Source: Ciona intestinalis (lineage: Eukaryota; Chordata; Ascidiacea; Phlebobranchia; Cionidae). Taken from it: a stretch of DNA of 64,000 nucleotides. The position numbers and the translations under genes are program-made. Positions 1 through 10,801 of this stretch are shown here, one piece after another (positions within the stretch are counted from its first letter, which is position 1; the number at the start of each line of letters is the position of its first letter). Location of the stretch: contig NC_020174.2 of assembly GCF_000224145.3 (NCBI RefSeq), forward strand, positions 1,328,520-1,392,519, written 5' to 3'. The notes below the pieces were generated by a model. That model ran no database searches. It was given only the letters and a program-made list of their open reading frames with translations, and was not told the DNA's origin.

Positions 1-273
1 GCCTCCGTGCCATTATTTCCTACGTAGGCGCCGCCTCCGCGCCTACGCGTACTCGGCGCCTATGCACTTCTGTATATTTAACAAAATCTAGGGGGACATT
101 GTTAAAATGCAGTTCATTTAGATTTCAGAGTCGTTAAACAAACTTCGTTGGTTATAGTGTAAACTTATTCTGTCACTCCTGTTAAATCGGATAATATGGT
201 AGTGATGGCACCCGCAACATTACATGGTGCCTAATGGTTATCTTCTGTAATATTAATTTATATTTATTCCTAG
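1..273. other. Intron of the RBM17 gene, left window edge
   Basis: No exon was found here. The first 70 bases are GC-rich, with repeated GCGCCTCCGCGCCTACG-like words unlike the AT-rich rest. The stretch ends in a TTTATTCCTAG acceptor in front of the first visible RBM17 exon, so it is most likely intronic sequence. Confidence 0.5.
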
Positions 274-2443
274 TTATGGGAAACAAAGTAGCGATCGCAC
301 CGCCCACTGTTCTTATTGAAGCCGACAAGCAATCTCTTCCAACAGGTGTGTATGCTGTTTATAACATGTTTGTGTTATGTTAAAAATATAAACTGGTCGA
401 CCTGTAGTATTTTATGCGCTTAAAATATTCTACAGGTTGTATTGTATATTAAAGTGAAAAATATCTTTAGAATAGTTTTTATTTTACTTGTAATAATAAA
501 CACAAATAAAATGCAAATATAGATGCCATTGTTATTTGGTACATTTGAAAACAACCCACATTAAAAGTCTAGGTTCCAGAAATAACACTTGTTGCATTAC
601 GTTAGCTTTTAAAACCATTGCAAAGATACTAACAACATAGGTATGGCTCCTACCTCAGATCGATCAATGTCTCCCCCACTGCCAAGCGCTGTTGGAACTC
701 AGTTTGCCAGGAATCTCGCGTAAGTTGTGGTTCTAATGTTTTTTTCAAGGATTCCCTTGGAAAATTGGCCAAAGAAATAAGTTACACTTACACCAGTGCA
801 TAGTATTAGGAGAAGGCAAATAGGCTATTTTTTGGGTGAATTTTTCCTAATTTTAAATGTATGTTGTGTAAGTTTGAAAGTTATCTGCAAAAAATTTAAA
901 AAAAGTTATCTGCAAAAAATTTAAAAAAATTACTATTGTAACAATTATGTGTGGTATACATGAAAAAACATGACTTATTTGTCGATATTACACAGTGGAT
1001 CTGTTGCGCATAAAATCATGGCGAAGTATGGATTTAAGGAAGGGCTGGGTCTCGGTAAAGACAACAAGGGAATGAGTCATGCACTTCAGGTTGGTTGAAA
1101 CACAATCTAATGAATCCACAATACCATTATAGTAGTAATGCTGGGGTCTCTGGCGTGACATATGTTATAGCACCTCAGTTAGCATAAAACAGTTTTTACC
1201 CTTATTCTGTCTGTACAAACATGCACAGCCAAAGTGTGTTGCACTTGTCAGTTTGACAAGTGTGAGTAACTATTTTAACAATGTCACCCAATAATTCTTC
1301 AATAATTTGAATTTGTTTTCAGATCGAGAAGACGAGCAAAAGAGGAGGAAAGATCATCTCAAGCGAACAGATTGAACAACAACTTGAGGAAGAATATAAA
1401 AAAGAACAACAAGAAAAGAAATCTGTGACGGATCTGCTCAAGAATCCAACTAAAGTTATTTGTTTAAGGGTAAGTTGAATAAGTTACTACAATGTAATGT
1501 TGGAGTATTGGTTTTGAATAATACCCATGGGGTACTGGGTAACTAAGTGGGGCAGTCGTACTAGGAGTAGGAGGTGCACTGCAAACACCTTATGCTTATC
1601 GTCAAATATAACATGCATGTCATCTCGTTTACCGAGTTATATACAGTTCATGTCATGCATGTGTTAGTATAAAAGGGTTCCTTTGGCAAATATATGATTT
1701 TGTGAAATTTTTGAAATGTGTTTTTGGACAAAACACTTAATGACATCCTGATGAAGGAATATTGGTTGTTTGAGAAAAACAATTGCAATTGCAAGATCTC
1801 ACACTGATAATAGTAATACACCTAGTGGTAACAACATATTAACACATATATGTTTAAACACAGAACATGGTTGGTCCTGGTGAGGTCGACGATGATCTTG
1901 AAGCGGAAACAAAAGAAGAATGTTCCAAATATGGAAGTGTTAATAAGTGTCTTATATTTGAAGTGAGTCGGATTGTAAGGATATTATTTAAAATGATTCA
2001 TAACAACAAGGTCTACATAATACCTAGTCCTATACACAGCTCGATTCAAAATACTTAGATAATACCTAAACCAAAACACACCCAAGGTTTAAAATCCTGT
2101 AGCTGCACCTTTCAATTAATACATCCACCAACCTTGTGTAAATACCATGTCAAAAATATTGTGGATACTTCAGCGTATGAGTACTAGAGTCTATGCAACA
2201 GTGTGTCTATCTTATTATAACTTGCTCAACAAATTATTCTAAATACCGCCAACGTATTAACAGATGCATGGCGTAACAGAAGACGAAGCGATCCGAATAT
2301 TTATCGAGTTCGACCGAATGGAATCCGCGATTAAATCATTGGTTGATATGAATGGACGTTTCTTTGGCGGCCGAACCGTCAAAGCTTCGTTTTATGACGT
2401 CGAAAAATTTAAATCATTTCAGCTATCAGACCCAATTACGTGA
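274..2443 (+). CDS. RBM17: Splicing factor 45 (RBM17/SPF45), C-terminal part
   Basis: RBM17/SPF45 is a nuclear spliceosome-associated protein that binds 3' splice-site factors through a UHM domain. Exons 274-345, 641-719, 996-1089, 1323-1469, 1864-1962 and 2264-2443 join with matching phases and end at TGA (2441-2443). They encode about 222 residues. The G-patch is in exon 3 (AHKIMAKYGFKEGLGLGKD). A charged linker (IEQQLEEEYKKEQQEKK) leads to LLKNPTKVICLRNMVGPGEV, the start of the RRM/UHM. The UHM Arg-x-Phe signature is seen as NGRFFGGR in the last exon, and the protein ends SFQLSDPIT. The N-terminal exons lie left of the window. The order of domains and the motifs are characteristic, so the assignment is firm; the exact edge of the first visible exon is less sure. 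Confidence 0.93.
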
Positions 2444-2689
2444 TGTGTTGCGTCATAATAGACATTGATGTAATCGTCTATGGGACAATGACACGATAAT
2501 ACGTTATATTATATGTATTGTGTTTATTAGCACTGGCGTATTGGACCAAGTGAAAACGAATGATCTCGTTTTAAAACCCGTATTCAATCATTATCGGATT
2601 AGAATACAAACAACGTTATTTTAATATCTTTTTGAATGTAGTGTGTAAGATTTACTAAACAAACGGTAAATCGTGGCAAATTATATATA

Positions 2690-2890
2690 GTACTGTGGCC
2701 TGTGGGGTAAGATGGCCCTGGGATACTGTTACCTCCTAAATCACTCATTTCCTAATTCTGTTACTGTATAGTTAACAACGATTTCAAGAGTCGCGGGCTA
2801 CGGTAAAATAGTTCTTTAAAAATTCCTTGTATGACACCAAATGGTACGAGAAGAGAATGAACAAATGAATTATATTACCCCACACTGTTG
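2690..2890. repeat. Palindromic MITE-like element, GGGGTAAGATGG subfamily
   Basis: The left end reads CTGTGGGGTAAGATGGCC and the right end reads ATTACCCCACACTG, an inverted complement. The interior shares ACAACGATTT and the TTCTTTAAAAATTCCTTGTA block with the other copies. It is diverged. Confidence 0.7.
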
Positions 2891-4070
2891 TACATACGCT
2901 AGTAGCTATCGGCATGAATTATTTCAATGTAGGTCGTTTTGGTGTCTTCCACAAAACGTCTAATATATGCGAGTATGTTTTCACCATGCGGGCGACTGGC
3001 TAGACAGGGATTCGAACTCGCAACCGTCTAACTATACAGCGACTATGCGTTTCTAATGTTAAACTGACCTATAACGAATCAGACGCGGGTACGTTATTTA
3101 CATGCAGCTAATTGCGCACGTCTATTATATACGAATAATGCATTAGATCAATATGTGCAAAGTAAGCTGTCATAGTCTGTACAGTGACAAGTATAATAAG
3201 ATGATATATTTTTTACCCTTATATAAACGAAAGCAAGATATTGTAAAGTCGTATTTTGGAACGAGTGTCAAGATGCTGTATATATATACAGTTCTATATT
3301 GGCCGTGGTTTAAATATGAGAAACCATATAGAAAAGGTTTTGGACCAATGCTAGAATAATTTGTGCAATACATACGCCATATGTGGTTGCGTCGTTAGGT
3401 TAACAGTAAATAGCAACAATCTTATCTCAAATCTAACCGCTTGAAATGAGTTTTATGCATTATACATATCGTGAACTTAAATCGATGAAAAATAAAGTTT
3501 TTTGTGCATTTTTACCCGACAGTTTAATGCATGAATTTTATAACAGCCTAAATACATTTATTCGTGAGTTCATTCAACCACGGTCAAGGCAATCAGTAGT
3601 GCAGGACGTTGGTGCAGGCCAAAGACAACCATTACGATAGTGGTTCTATGTGTTAAACCCCTGGATTCGTTCAGCAAACATAAAATATTAATATGACAGT
3701 GGCTGCTTCTGTTGTTTTAGGAGCGATAGAGATTTCGTAGAATTGTTTTTTTGGTGTGCAAGCATTGCGTAAGTCGGAAATATACGTGCATACACGAACA
3801 TCATGACCAAGTGTCATAACTGTGAATCAGAACTCAAATATCATACTAACAACAACGTTAGTCGTATGTAGTAAGTGACAGTATGAGTTGATTGACAGGT
3901 CAATTTATACGTATGTTTTACTGCGGTGGACAATTTTACTACTCGAAAGTAAGCGTAACGTTTAATACAGGTCACTATGTATATATAATATATGTCTTTA
4001 ACAAAAAGAGTGAGAATGAGGTGAATGAATACACCATGTGTGCCTTTAATGTATAGAAAGACGTCTATGT

Positions 4071-4170
4071 TATATAGCAGGGTAGGAGAAGATCGGACAC
4101 CAATACCCTAATTGTGTTTTAAACATTCAACAACGGATGAGTACACACCAAAAAACATTACAATTATCTT
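4071..4170. repeat. Truncated palindromic MITE-like element
   Basis: TATAGCAGGGTAGGAGAAGAT at the left end resembles the family start. It is followed by GTGTTTTAAACATTCAACAACGG. The right inverted end is missing. Confidence 0.55.
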
Positions 4171-4242
4171 GCATTAGCAGATGTAGGTTTTAGATCTAAC
4201 GTATCCTTACCTTGGTATGTTGTCTGCTTCACTTCTAGGCAT

Positions 4243-4300
4243 ATGACGTCATCATCACGTCATTACTACGTCATTATGAAACTTCTTTACGTCATCACAT
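4243..4300. promoter_or_regulatory. Cluster of four ACGTCAT (CRE/ATF-like) motifs
   Basis: Between 4245 and 4300 the word ACGTCAT occurs four times (TGACGTCATCATCACGTCAT, CTACGTCATTATG, TTTACGTCATC). It overlaps the start of the lectin gene. ACGTCA is the core of CRE/ATF sites. Whether it regulates transcription or simply encodes the leader is not shown by sequence. Confidence 0.3.
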
Positions 4301-7300
4301 CCTTCCTATTCGCGACGTGTGTAGCCGAGACATGGCATGAACTTAACGGCGTGGAATATTTCATATACAGAGGACAGAAACAGAACTTCAGCAGTGCAGA
4401 ATCATTCTGTGAAGAGAAGAATGCGAGTTTGGTTTTGATCAAGTCAAAACAAATTCAGGATTTTCTGGCTGAAAAAATTGGCAATTCTACCGGTTAGTAA
4501 CTATAAAACACCATAGCATCATGCTTTGACTAATATGGTCGGGACAATCATACGAAACCATCATAGCGACATATTTTAAAATATTACGATTTACTTCTTC
4601 TTAATTTATTTTTGTTCTTGTAAACGTATTAGGAATAGTTAGAGTTACGATAATATTGGTAACAATTACAACGACTACACAATAATTAACGCGATAATTG
4701 GCGATAAATAAACTTTAAATTAAGTTATCTAAAAATAACTAAAAAAATAAACACTCGTCTACAAAGTTGTATATATGCGGTAACTCGAAAGCGGGCACCA
4801 GCTGTATGAATAAAACGCCTGCACAGTTCCCCGCGAGGACAAAAGTTACGTTTATATTATTTTAAAATATCACTTATAGACCGACCACATTCGTTCTACA
4901 TTGGGTTGCTACGTATCAACGGAACAAAACATGGTTTCCAATGGATAGATGGGACTCCTCTAACCTTCACACAATGGAGAAACCGTGAACCGAACAACAA
5001 ACTGCAGATGGAGGATTGTGTGCAGATGGGGAGGCGGGGACGACTAGATGCTACATATAGTTGGAATGATATGCCATGTCACAGTAATACAAAGGTTATC
5101 TGCCAACGACCAACTAAAGGTGATTATCAAACGGTAGTTCAAATAGTTTACTGGTGGTATCGAACAAAGTGGTTATAGAGCGGTCGAAACAAAAAGAACC
5201 ATATTTGAAAGAGGCACTCGTGTTACAGCGAACTTGTTACTCCGCCACGCGAGGTGTACACTATTGCTAATCGTATGATGATTAAAGCTAGCCGTTTTAA
5301 AATGTGTGTTTTATTTTTTTACACCAGACAACAGCAAACTATATGGTAATATATATACTTACAGTGTTCTGTTATGCCCCAGACAAACCTAATTAAAGCG
5401 CAAAACGAAACTGTCCCATAGATCGTCATAGCCAATGGTTTGATGCCAATTGTGCAGTGACTAACTTAGTATATAAACATGTCTACTCACGTTCTTATAC
5501 GATAGACGAGTACTAACGTAAGATGAATCCAATATAGCCATTTTCAGATAATTAACTCTGCAGACGTCTGTGCGTTCCAAAACAGTGCAGTGCGTCTTAA
5601 CCACATTTTAGTTGAAAATTTAATGAGGAAAATTTCACTGTCAAAAGATAGTTTCATTTCCTTTTGGAAAGAAACAAGTTTGGCAACCGCTTGGTCGCGC
5701 TGTTTATTGGATTTTTACGGTTGTCGGTCGACTTTGTTTAAATTTCTGACACGAAACAACGTCCGTTTTCGCTTGTGTAAAAAGTCGCACACGAATAACC
5801 TTTTACTGAACCAAACTTATCCATAATTAAAACATGATTTAGGTAAATATAGAGCAGCAACGCATCTAAAATCCAAATAAACTTAATTAATTATTGATAT
5901 TTCAGAAAAAGTCACAACTTCGAGTGTCATCGTTACAAGTGCAACAACGGTAACAACCCAAGTTTCATTGGATGAAAAACTTATAAAGAGCTCAACTGTC
6001 AAAGATGGAACGGTATTGCCAAATACTTCAGATACTGAAACCTTAACAAACTTTCCTACAACCAGCAATCCAACCACTTTATATGGAACGTTAGTTAAGA
6101 TGAGCACGGTTGAAAATACTCCACCACAAACAGATCACACAAGTAGTTTTTATACCGTTGAATTTAACCCAACGAGCTCAGAACCTTTACCAACAAGCAC
6201 AATAGACGGTAAAATTGAGACGGTAAAATTGACAACCCAACAGATGCTACGATCAAGTACCAAGACGCAAACGATTCCAGCATCGACTACTGTTGGCACA
6301 ACTAGAAAACTTATAGAAAATCAACACACAGACGAAACAAGTGACCCTTCTACGCAAAAGAATCCAGCTACAACACCTTATATAAGCTTGCACCACGAAA
6401 AACATACCACAACTCCACAACAATCCGAATCGACAACAACAGAAGCATCAACGCACATTACTGAGCCAGCTACAACTGCAAGCGTGTCTTTAGATAAAAC
6501 TAGAGATAAGCAAACGGAAAGCCCGACTACATTTCGGACCACTATTCCAGCATCTACAACAGTAGTTCCTGATACAACGCAAGTCACAACGAGCTTTTAT
6601 ACGTTGTCAATGCGGGCAACGAAATCTCACACTACACCGACGATAGCTATTCTAGATACACAAGATGATACCACATTGTCTCCAACGACTACTACGACAC
6701 AAACAACAACGACGGCTCCACATATTAGCTCTGGTGTGGTGGGCCATGACATTTCTACACAAACACAACAAGCAAAAACAACTAATGAGAATATAGTGAC
6801 AACACATTCAGCTACAACCAAGCAAACTATTGTTCCAAGGCCTACAGAAATAATTAGTACAAGCAGAAAAGTTACAAGAAGAATAAATCAAGAACCTTCA
6901 ACAATTGAAAGTCTATTGAATACAACATCAGCAATACAACAGGCAGCACAAACAAATAAGACACAAGCAACAACCCATATGAACGAAGACTTGCCCAATG
7001 CTGGAGCTAGAGTTATGGTGACTGCAATAGAAGCGAATAATTTAAACATAGCAGGAGCTGGAGGTGAATACTAAATATATATTTTAATCGGTTGCATATA
7101 ACATTTAAATCCAACACATACATCATGATTTTAACAAGCATAACTCAACCAAAGAAATATTTAAGATATATATATATATAGATTTTTCCTGGTTTTTGTT
7201 TTACAGCGTAAAATATTGGTGTTATCTATGTTTACTTTAATATGACAAAAAATATTTTTACGAAATCACATTTATTCATCTTTTGAGGATAACAGGTTAA

Positions 7301-7921
7301 AATAGATAACACTAATAGTAAATTGCAACTTCCAGGTTCACCAGAACAATGTGACTGCCCACCCTACTACATAATCGGTATTGTTATTGCAATACTTGCG
7401 ATTATTGCTGCACTTGTTATTCTAGGGATATGGAAAAGAAAGGAAAGGTAAAAAATAAACAATAAATGAAAATCATATTTAATAGTGAGGGGATTTGCAA
7501 CAAAAATGTCCACACAAAACAACAATGCAGTTGCAAAACTATCTTAACCTACATAAAAGTTTAATTGGGTTGGTATTAGTCCTATTTATATACCACCAAG
7601 TGCATAATATAACTTATGGCATTCCCAGATACATGCTTTTATTGTTAATAAACAGAACAATATTAGCCTAAACCAATCAACCAAAATGTATTTTAAAAAC
7701 AATAAATAAAAATTTAACACCGCTTGAAAAAAATGTATTTGTTAGAAGACTAGGTATTAGACCGTATAAAATAGCAGGTCCTAGTCCTCTCATTAAAAGA
7801 TCATTATACTGAATGCATTTATTACAAAGTAACTGTTAAACTTTCTATCAGAAAACGAATGCAGAGAATTGATGAAGAACGCGAGGAAAATCCGCGTCAT
7901 TTATACAATGAACAATATTAA
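4276..7921 (+). CDS. Transmembrane C-type lectin with mucin-like Thr-rich stalk
   Basis: Predicted cell-surface glycan receptor. Exons 4276-4492, 4880-5119, 5906-7063, 7336-7447 and 7852-7921 join in phase to give about 598 residues. I chose the ATG at 4276 because it starts a compact signal peptide (MKLLYVITSFLFATCVAET); an ATG at 4243 would add 11 residues. The C-type lectin domain spans roughly residues 20-153. It has FCEEKNASLVLIKS, QWIDGT, the calcium and sugar motif EPN (NREPNN), EDCVQM, WND and the closing Cys (VICQRP). EPN plus WND predicts calcium-dependent mannose/fucose-type binding. Exon 3 encodes about 386 Thr/Ser-rich residues, a probable O-glycosylated stalk. Exon 4 has a Cys-Asp-Cys pair, then one membrane helix (IIGIVIAILAIIAALVILGI) and a basic stop. 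The tail is short and ends HLYNEQY. A possible 3' UTR exon begins at 8073 after a second GTAATA donor beyond the stop. Confidence 0.85.
7162..7182. repeat. Short TA-repeat tract in lectin intron
   Basis: A run of about ten TA units within the intron between the stalk and membrane exons. Simple sequence with no further meaning apparent. Confidence 0.6.
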
Positions 7922-10801
7922 GGTAATATCAAACATAAGAAACAAATGAGGTTTATTCTTTAAAGTAAAACATAACTTCATTTTTTAATTTTTTTTATAG
8001 TTTTGCAACAGCTTCTTTACAAATGATTGCTATAACTATTAAATATTAATTTAACAAACTATATTGTTTCAGGACAAAGACTTTTTTATGGTCGACCTCA
8101 ACATTGATGATGTAATCACTGGAATAGGTTAGGTTTTAATACCAAAGTAGCAAAAAATATATGTTATACGCATTCTACTTTTACAAAATGGCATATTGTA
8201 TAAACACCCTGAAAACAATGTATTTTCAGCAGCTGAATTTAGCTCCTGTGACTCATTTATGATACATGTTTGTATATAAACGATAAGCCTATACACACAT
8301 AAGAAACTAATTAAATTAGAAACAAAATACTCACCGAAATAAAACTACAATCCAGCTAATTAAGCTAATAGGACATTAAATACACATACACAAAAATAGA
8401 TGTATACACTAACATACATATAGATGGATGAAACACTGGGCATAAATATCATACATATAGAGATATACAGATAATATAGAAATGGTGTAAATAACCTAAT
8501 ATGCTTCTTATTTTACATTAATGTTGTCGCTTATTGCTTTATCTTACAGTTCCTTGTTGTCACTGTTTAAATGCTATGTATATTATTTTGCGTGTATGCC
8601 ATGCCAAATAAATGCTTGTATTGTACAACGCGGAGTTATTATTTAATCAATAGCTTGCTCTTACCTGTTAAAATAGTAATACGAAATAAACAAATCAAAC
8701 TTCGCGCAGGGTATTCCCCTTATACAAAAAAGAATCTTAAAGCAGATACGATGACAGACAAAAGCTTAAACTTTAAAACATTGTGACTTCATCAAAATCA
8801 TTTCAATTGACATAATTTCCTAATTTATTTTCAGGAAAATTAAGTAATTACCATTGCAGCCATGCAATAGGAGTTTGCACTGCGACGTGCTTATAGTGGT
8901 CGACTCCTGCCAACGATATGTAGACCATTGGTCAGCACTCGTATAATGTAGGTGACCTTTGAAACAGGGTAGTAAAGTAGCATGTAAGTGGCAGAAAGTC
9001 CCAAAGCTAGCGTCTATTTAAGGTGTCACGTAAAGCAATTTCAATAAAATCTAACCACTTAGATATTCTGTGTCCATTTTGCTTTAGCTTCTCTAAATTC
9101 GGATGATCGGCCCTTAGCAGACGTACTCAAGCGACAGATGCGCAAATAACGTGTCGTCGTTAATTATAAGACATTGTAGCGAGCAGTTGCACTCAACCAA
9201 TGGTAAAGTTCGTCCCTTATTCACTTAAGTGCCACAAGGCGAAGTTTTTTTCTTTTGTTTTGGATACAAAGAATCCTACAGTACTGCTTAGTAATTGGGC
9301 TTCGTTATAGGGATAGGTATGGAGAATTCAGTGTTCTTTTATAACACATAACTACGTTTTTAGGTGTGAGAATATGTTAACAGATATCAAAAATATGTTT
9401 ATAATACATAGGGTTATAAAAACAAACGAAAATATATAAAAGTAAAATAGACATAAAAACAAAAATAAAAAGTTTTTGCAAACGTATAAATTTTGGAGTA
9501 CCGCATGAAACTATTTTATAAAAAGCTTCATTTAGTTTGACTTATCAAATCGGACACCAAGAAGTTATGTTTGAGTTGACTAAATAAGCGTAAATAATTA
9601 ATGACGAGTCGTAGGAATAAGACCTGTTGTGTTAAAGCCCCCCGCTGACACCACACAGTTAACAATTCAGTTTTCAAACACTCTTTTGAGGTTTGAGGTT
9701 GTAGTTTTGTGAGTGGGGTGCTCAACGTAGGAAATAAAGGTTAACACGTACTGAACCAAACGTTCCAATTAACTTTGTATAAATTATACTACGAAACTAG
9801 CGCCGTAATGGCTTGCTCTAGTGAATGAAATGGTGCTGATAGAATTAGACCATTTAAACCTAAATTAAAAAAAACAAGCACGTTTGAAATTGGTTAAAAT
9901 GTAAAGCATTATTTTTGCAAAGATAATTTTATTGAAGAATATCCAGTGACTAATAAAATTTGTCCTTCTATATTTGATTCCGCGATATACAGAGTTTAAA
10001 GATTGTAAAAAGTGAAAGAAGAACAACTCTGTATGTTGCAGATATTAGGTTAAATAGGTAACAGAAGAAACCGACGATTCTAAGACAAATGAAGTTATCT
10101 ATACTTGTAAGCTGCACATAGGCTACGTATTTTGAGTAATAAAGATATATTTTCAATACTATTTTTTCATTGGTTGCGCCTACCGCTTTAAAAGATAAGA
10201 TGTTTTTGGAACGACTGCTGTTATCACACTATAGTTCATGTTTCCGTGTTAGAAGAAACGAGTGTGGTTATATAGTAGGATGGGGGAAGATGGGACACCT
10301 TTAGCATATAATATCCAGATATTCTGATCGTGTTTTAAACAATTAACAACCGTCTATGACAGTCATAAGGACATAGTTTCATATTTCTTTAAATGTTCTC
10401 TGTTTACTACTAAATGGGACGAAAAAAAATGGAGTTAAAAAGTGTCTCATCTTCTCCCATCCTACTGTATTGTAACTACGGGTGACGCTATGGTAACCTA
10501 ACTACAAACGTCATAGATATTTACGCTTGGGTGGACGCATGTGATCTCAACAACATGTCCAAACGTGACGTCATGGGTTGAAAACGGGGACATGTGTCTA
10601 CATGTGGACAACAGAAATGGTAAATAAATAAGAAATTACATTTAAAATGGTAAGTTGAAGGTCTTTGCGCAAATTGAGCCGAATGTAGGAAAAAAACTAT
10701 TTTCTGGAAACTTTCAGTTATAGGACTTCAAAGCGTATCTTCGAATAAAGAATAATGCTGACAACAATGACTGTAATTTGGTTTCGAAATGTTTATTCTA
10801 G
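7922..10801. other. Region between lectin and receptor genes
   Basis: The first 200 bases are probably lectin 3' UTR or its last intron. AT-rich DNA follows with only short open frames: 8571-8786 begins with a hydrophobic stretch, and 9528-9725 and 9968-10156 are on the minus strand. None has linked exons. The upstream signal-peptide exon of the adhesion GPCR should lie here but I could not place it. One palindromic element occupies 10269-10470. Confidence 0.4.
10269..10470. repeat. Palindromic MITE-like element, AGTAGG subfamily, full length
   Basis: The left end is TATAGTAGGATGGGGGAAGA and the right end is CTTCTCCCATCCTACTGTA. The interior carries ATAATATCCAGATATTCTGA, GTGTTTTAAACAATTAACAA and TTCTTTAAATGTTCTCTG, the shared core. 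Confidence 0.85.

Larger units (their letters stand above)
2444..4242. other. Intergenic region with repeats, no gene seen
   Basis: Short open frames here (for example 3153-3359 and 3446-3640) have no recognisable domain, no partner exons and strongly AT-biased composition. The stretch contains palindromic element copies at about 2690-2890 and 4071-4170. At 2998-3030 there is a tRNA-like scrap (GACTGGCTAGACAGGGATTC). Confidence 0.5.

Noticed and set aside
5883..6107. Minus-strand ORF opposite the Thr-rich stalk
   Set aside because: Shadow of the mucin exon; Thr codons ACN read as Val/Cys/Gly-rich sequence on the other strand. The same holds for 6378-6587 and 6627-6821.
8571..8786. ORF with hydrophobic start considered as the receptor signal-peptide exon
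   Set aside because: No suitable donor in the right phase to join the exon at 10802.
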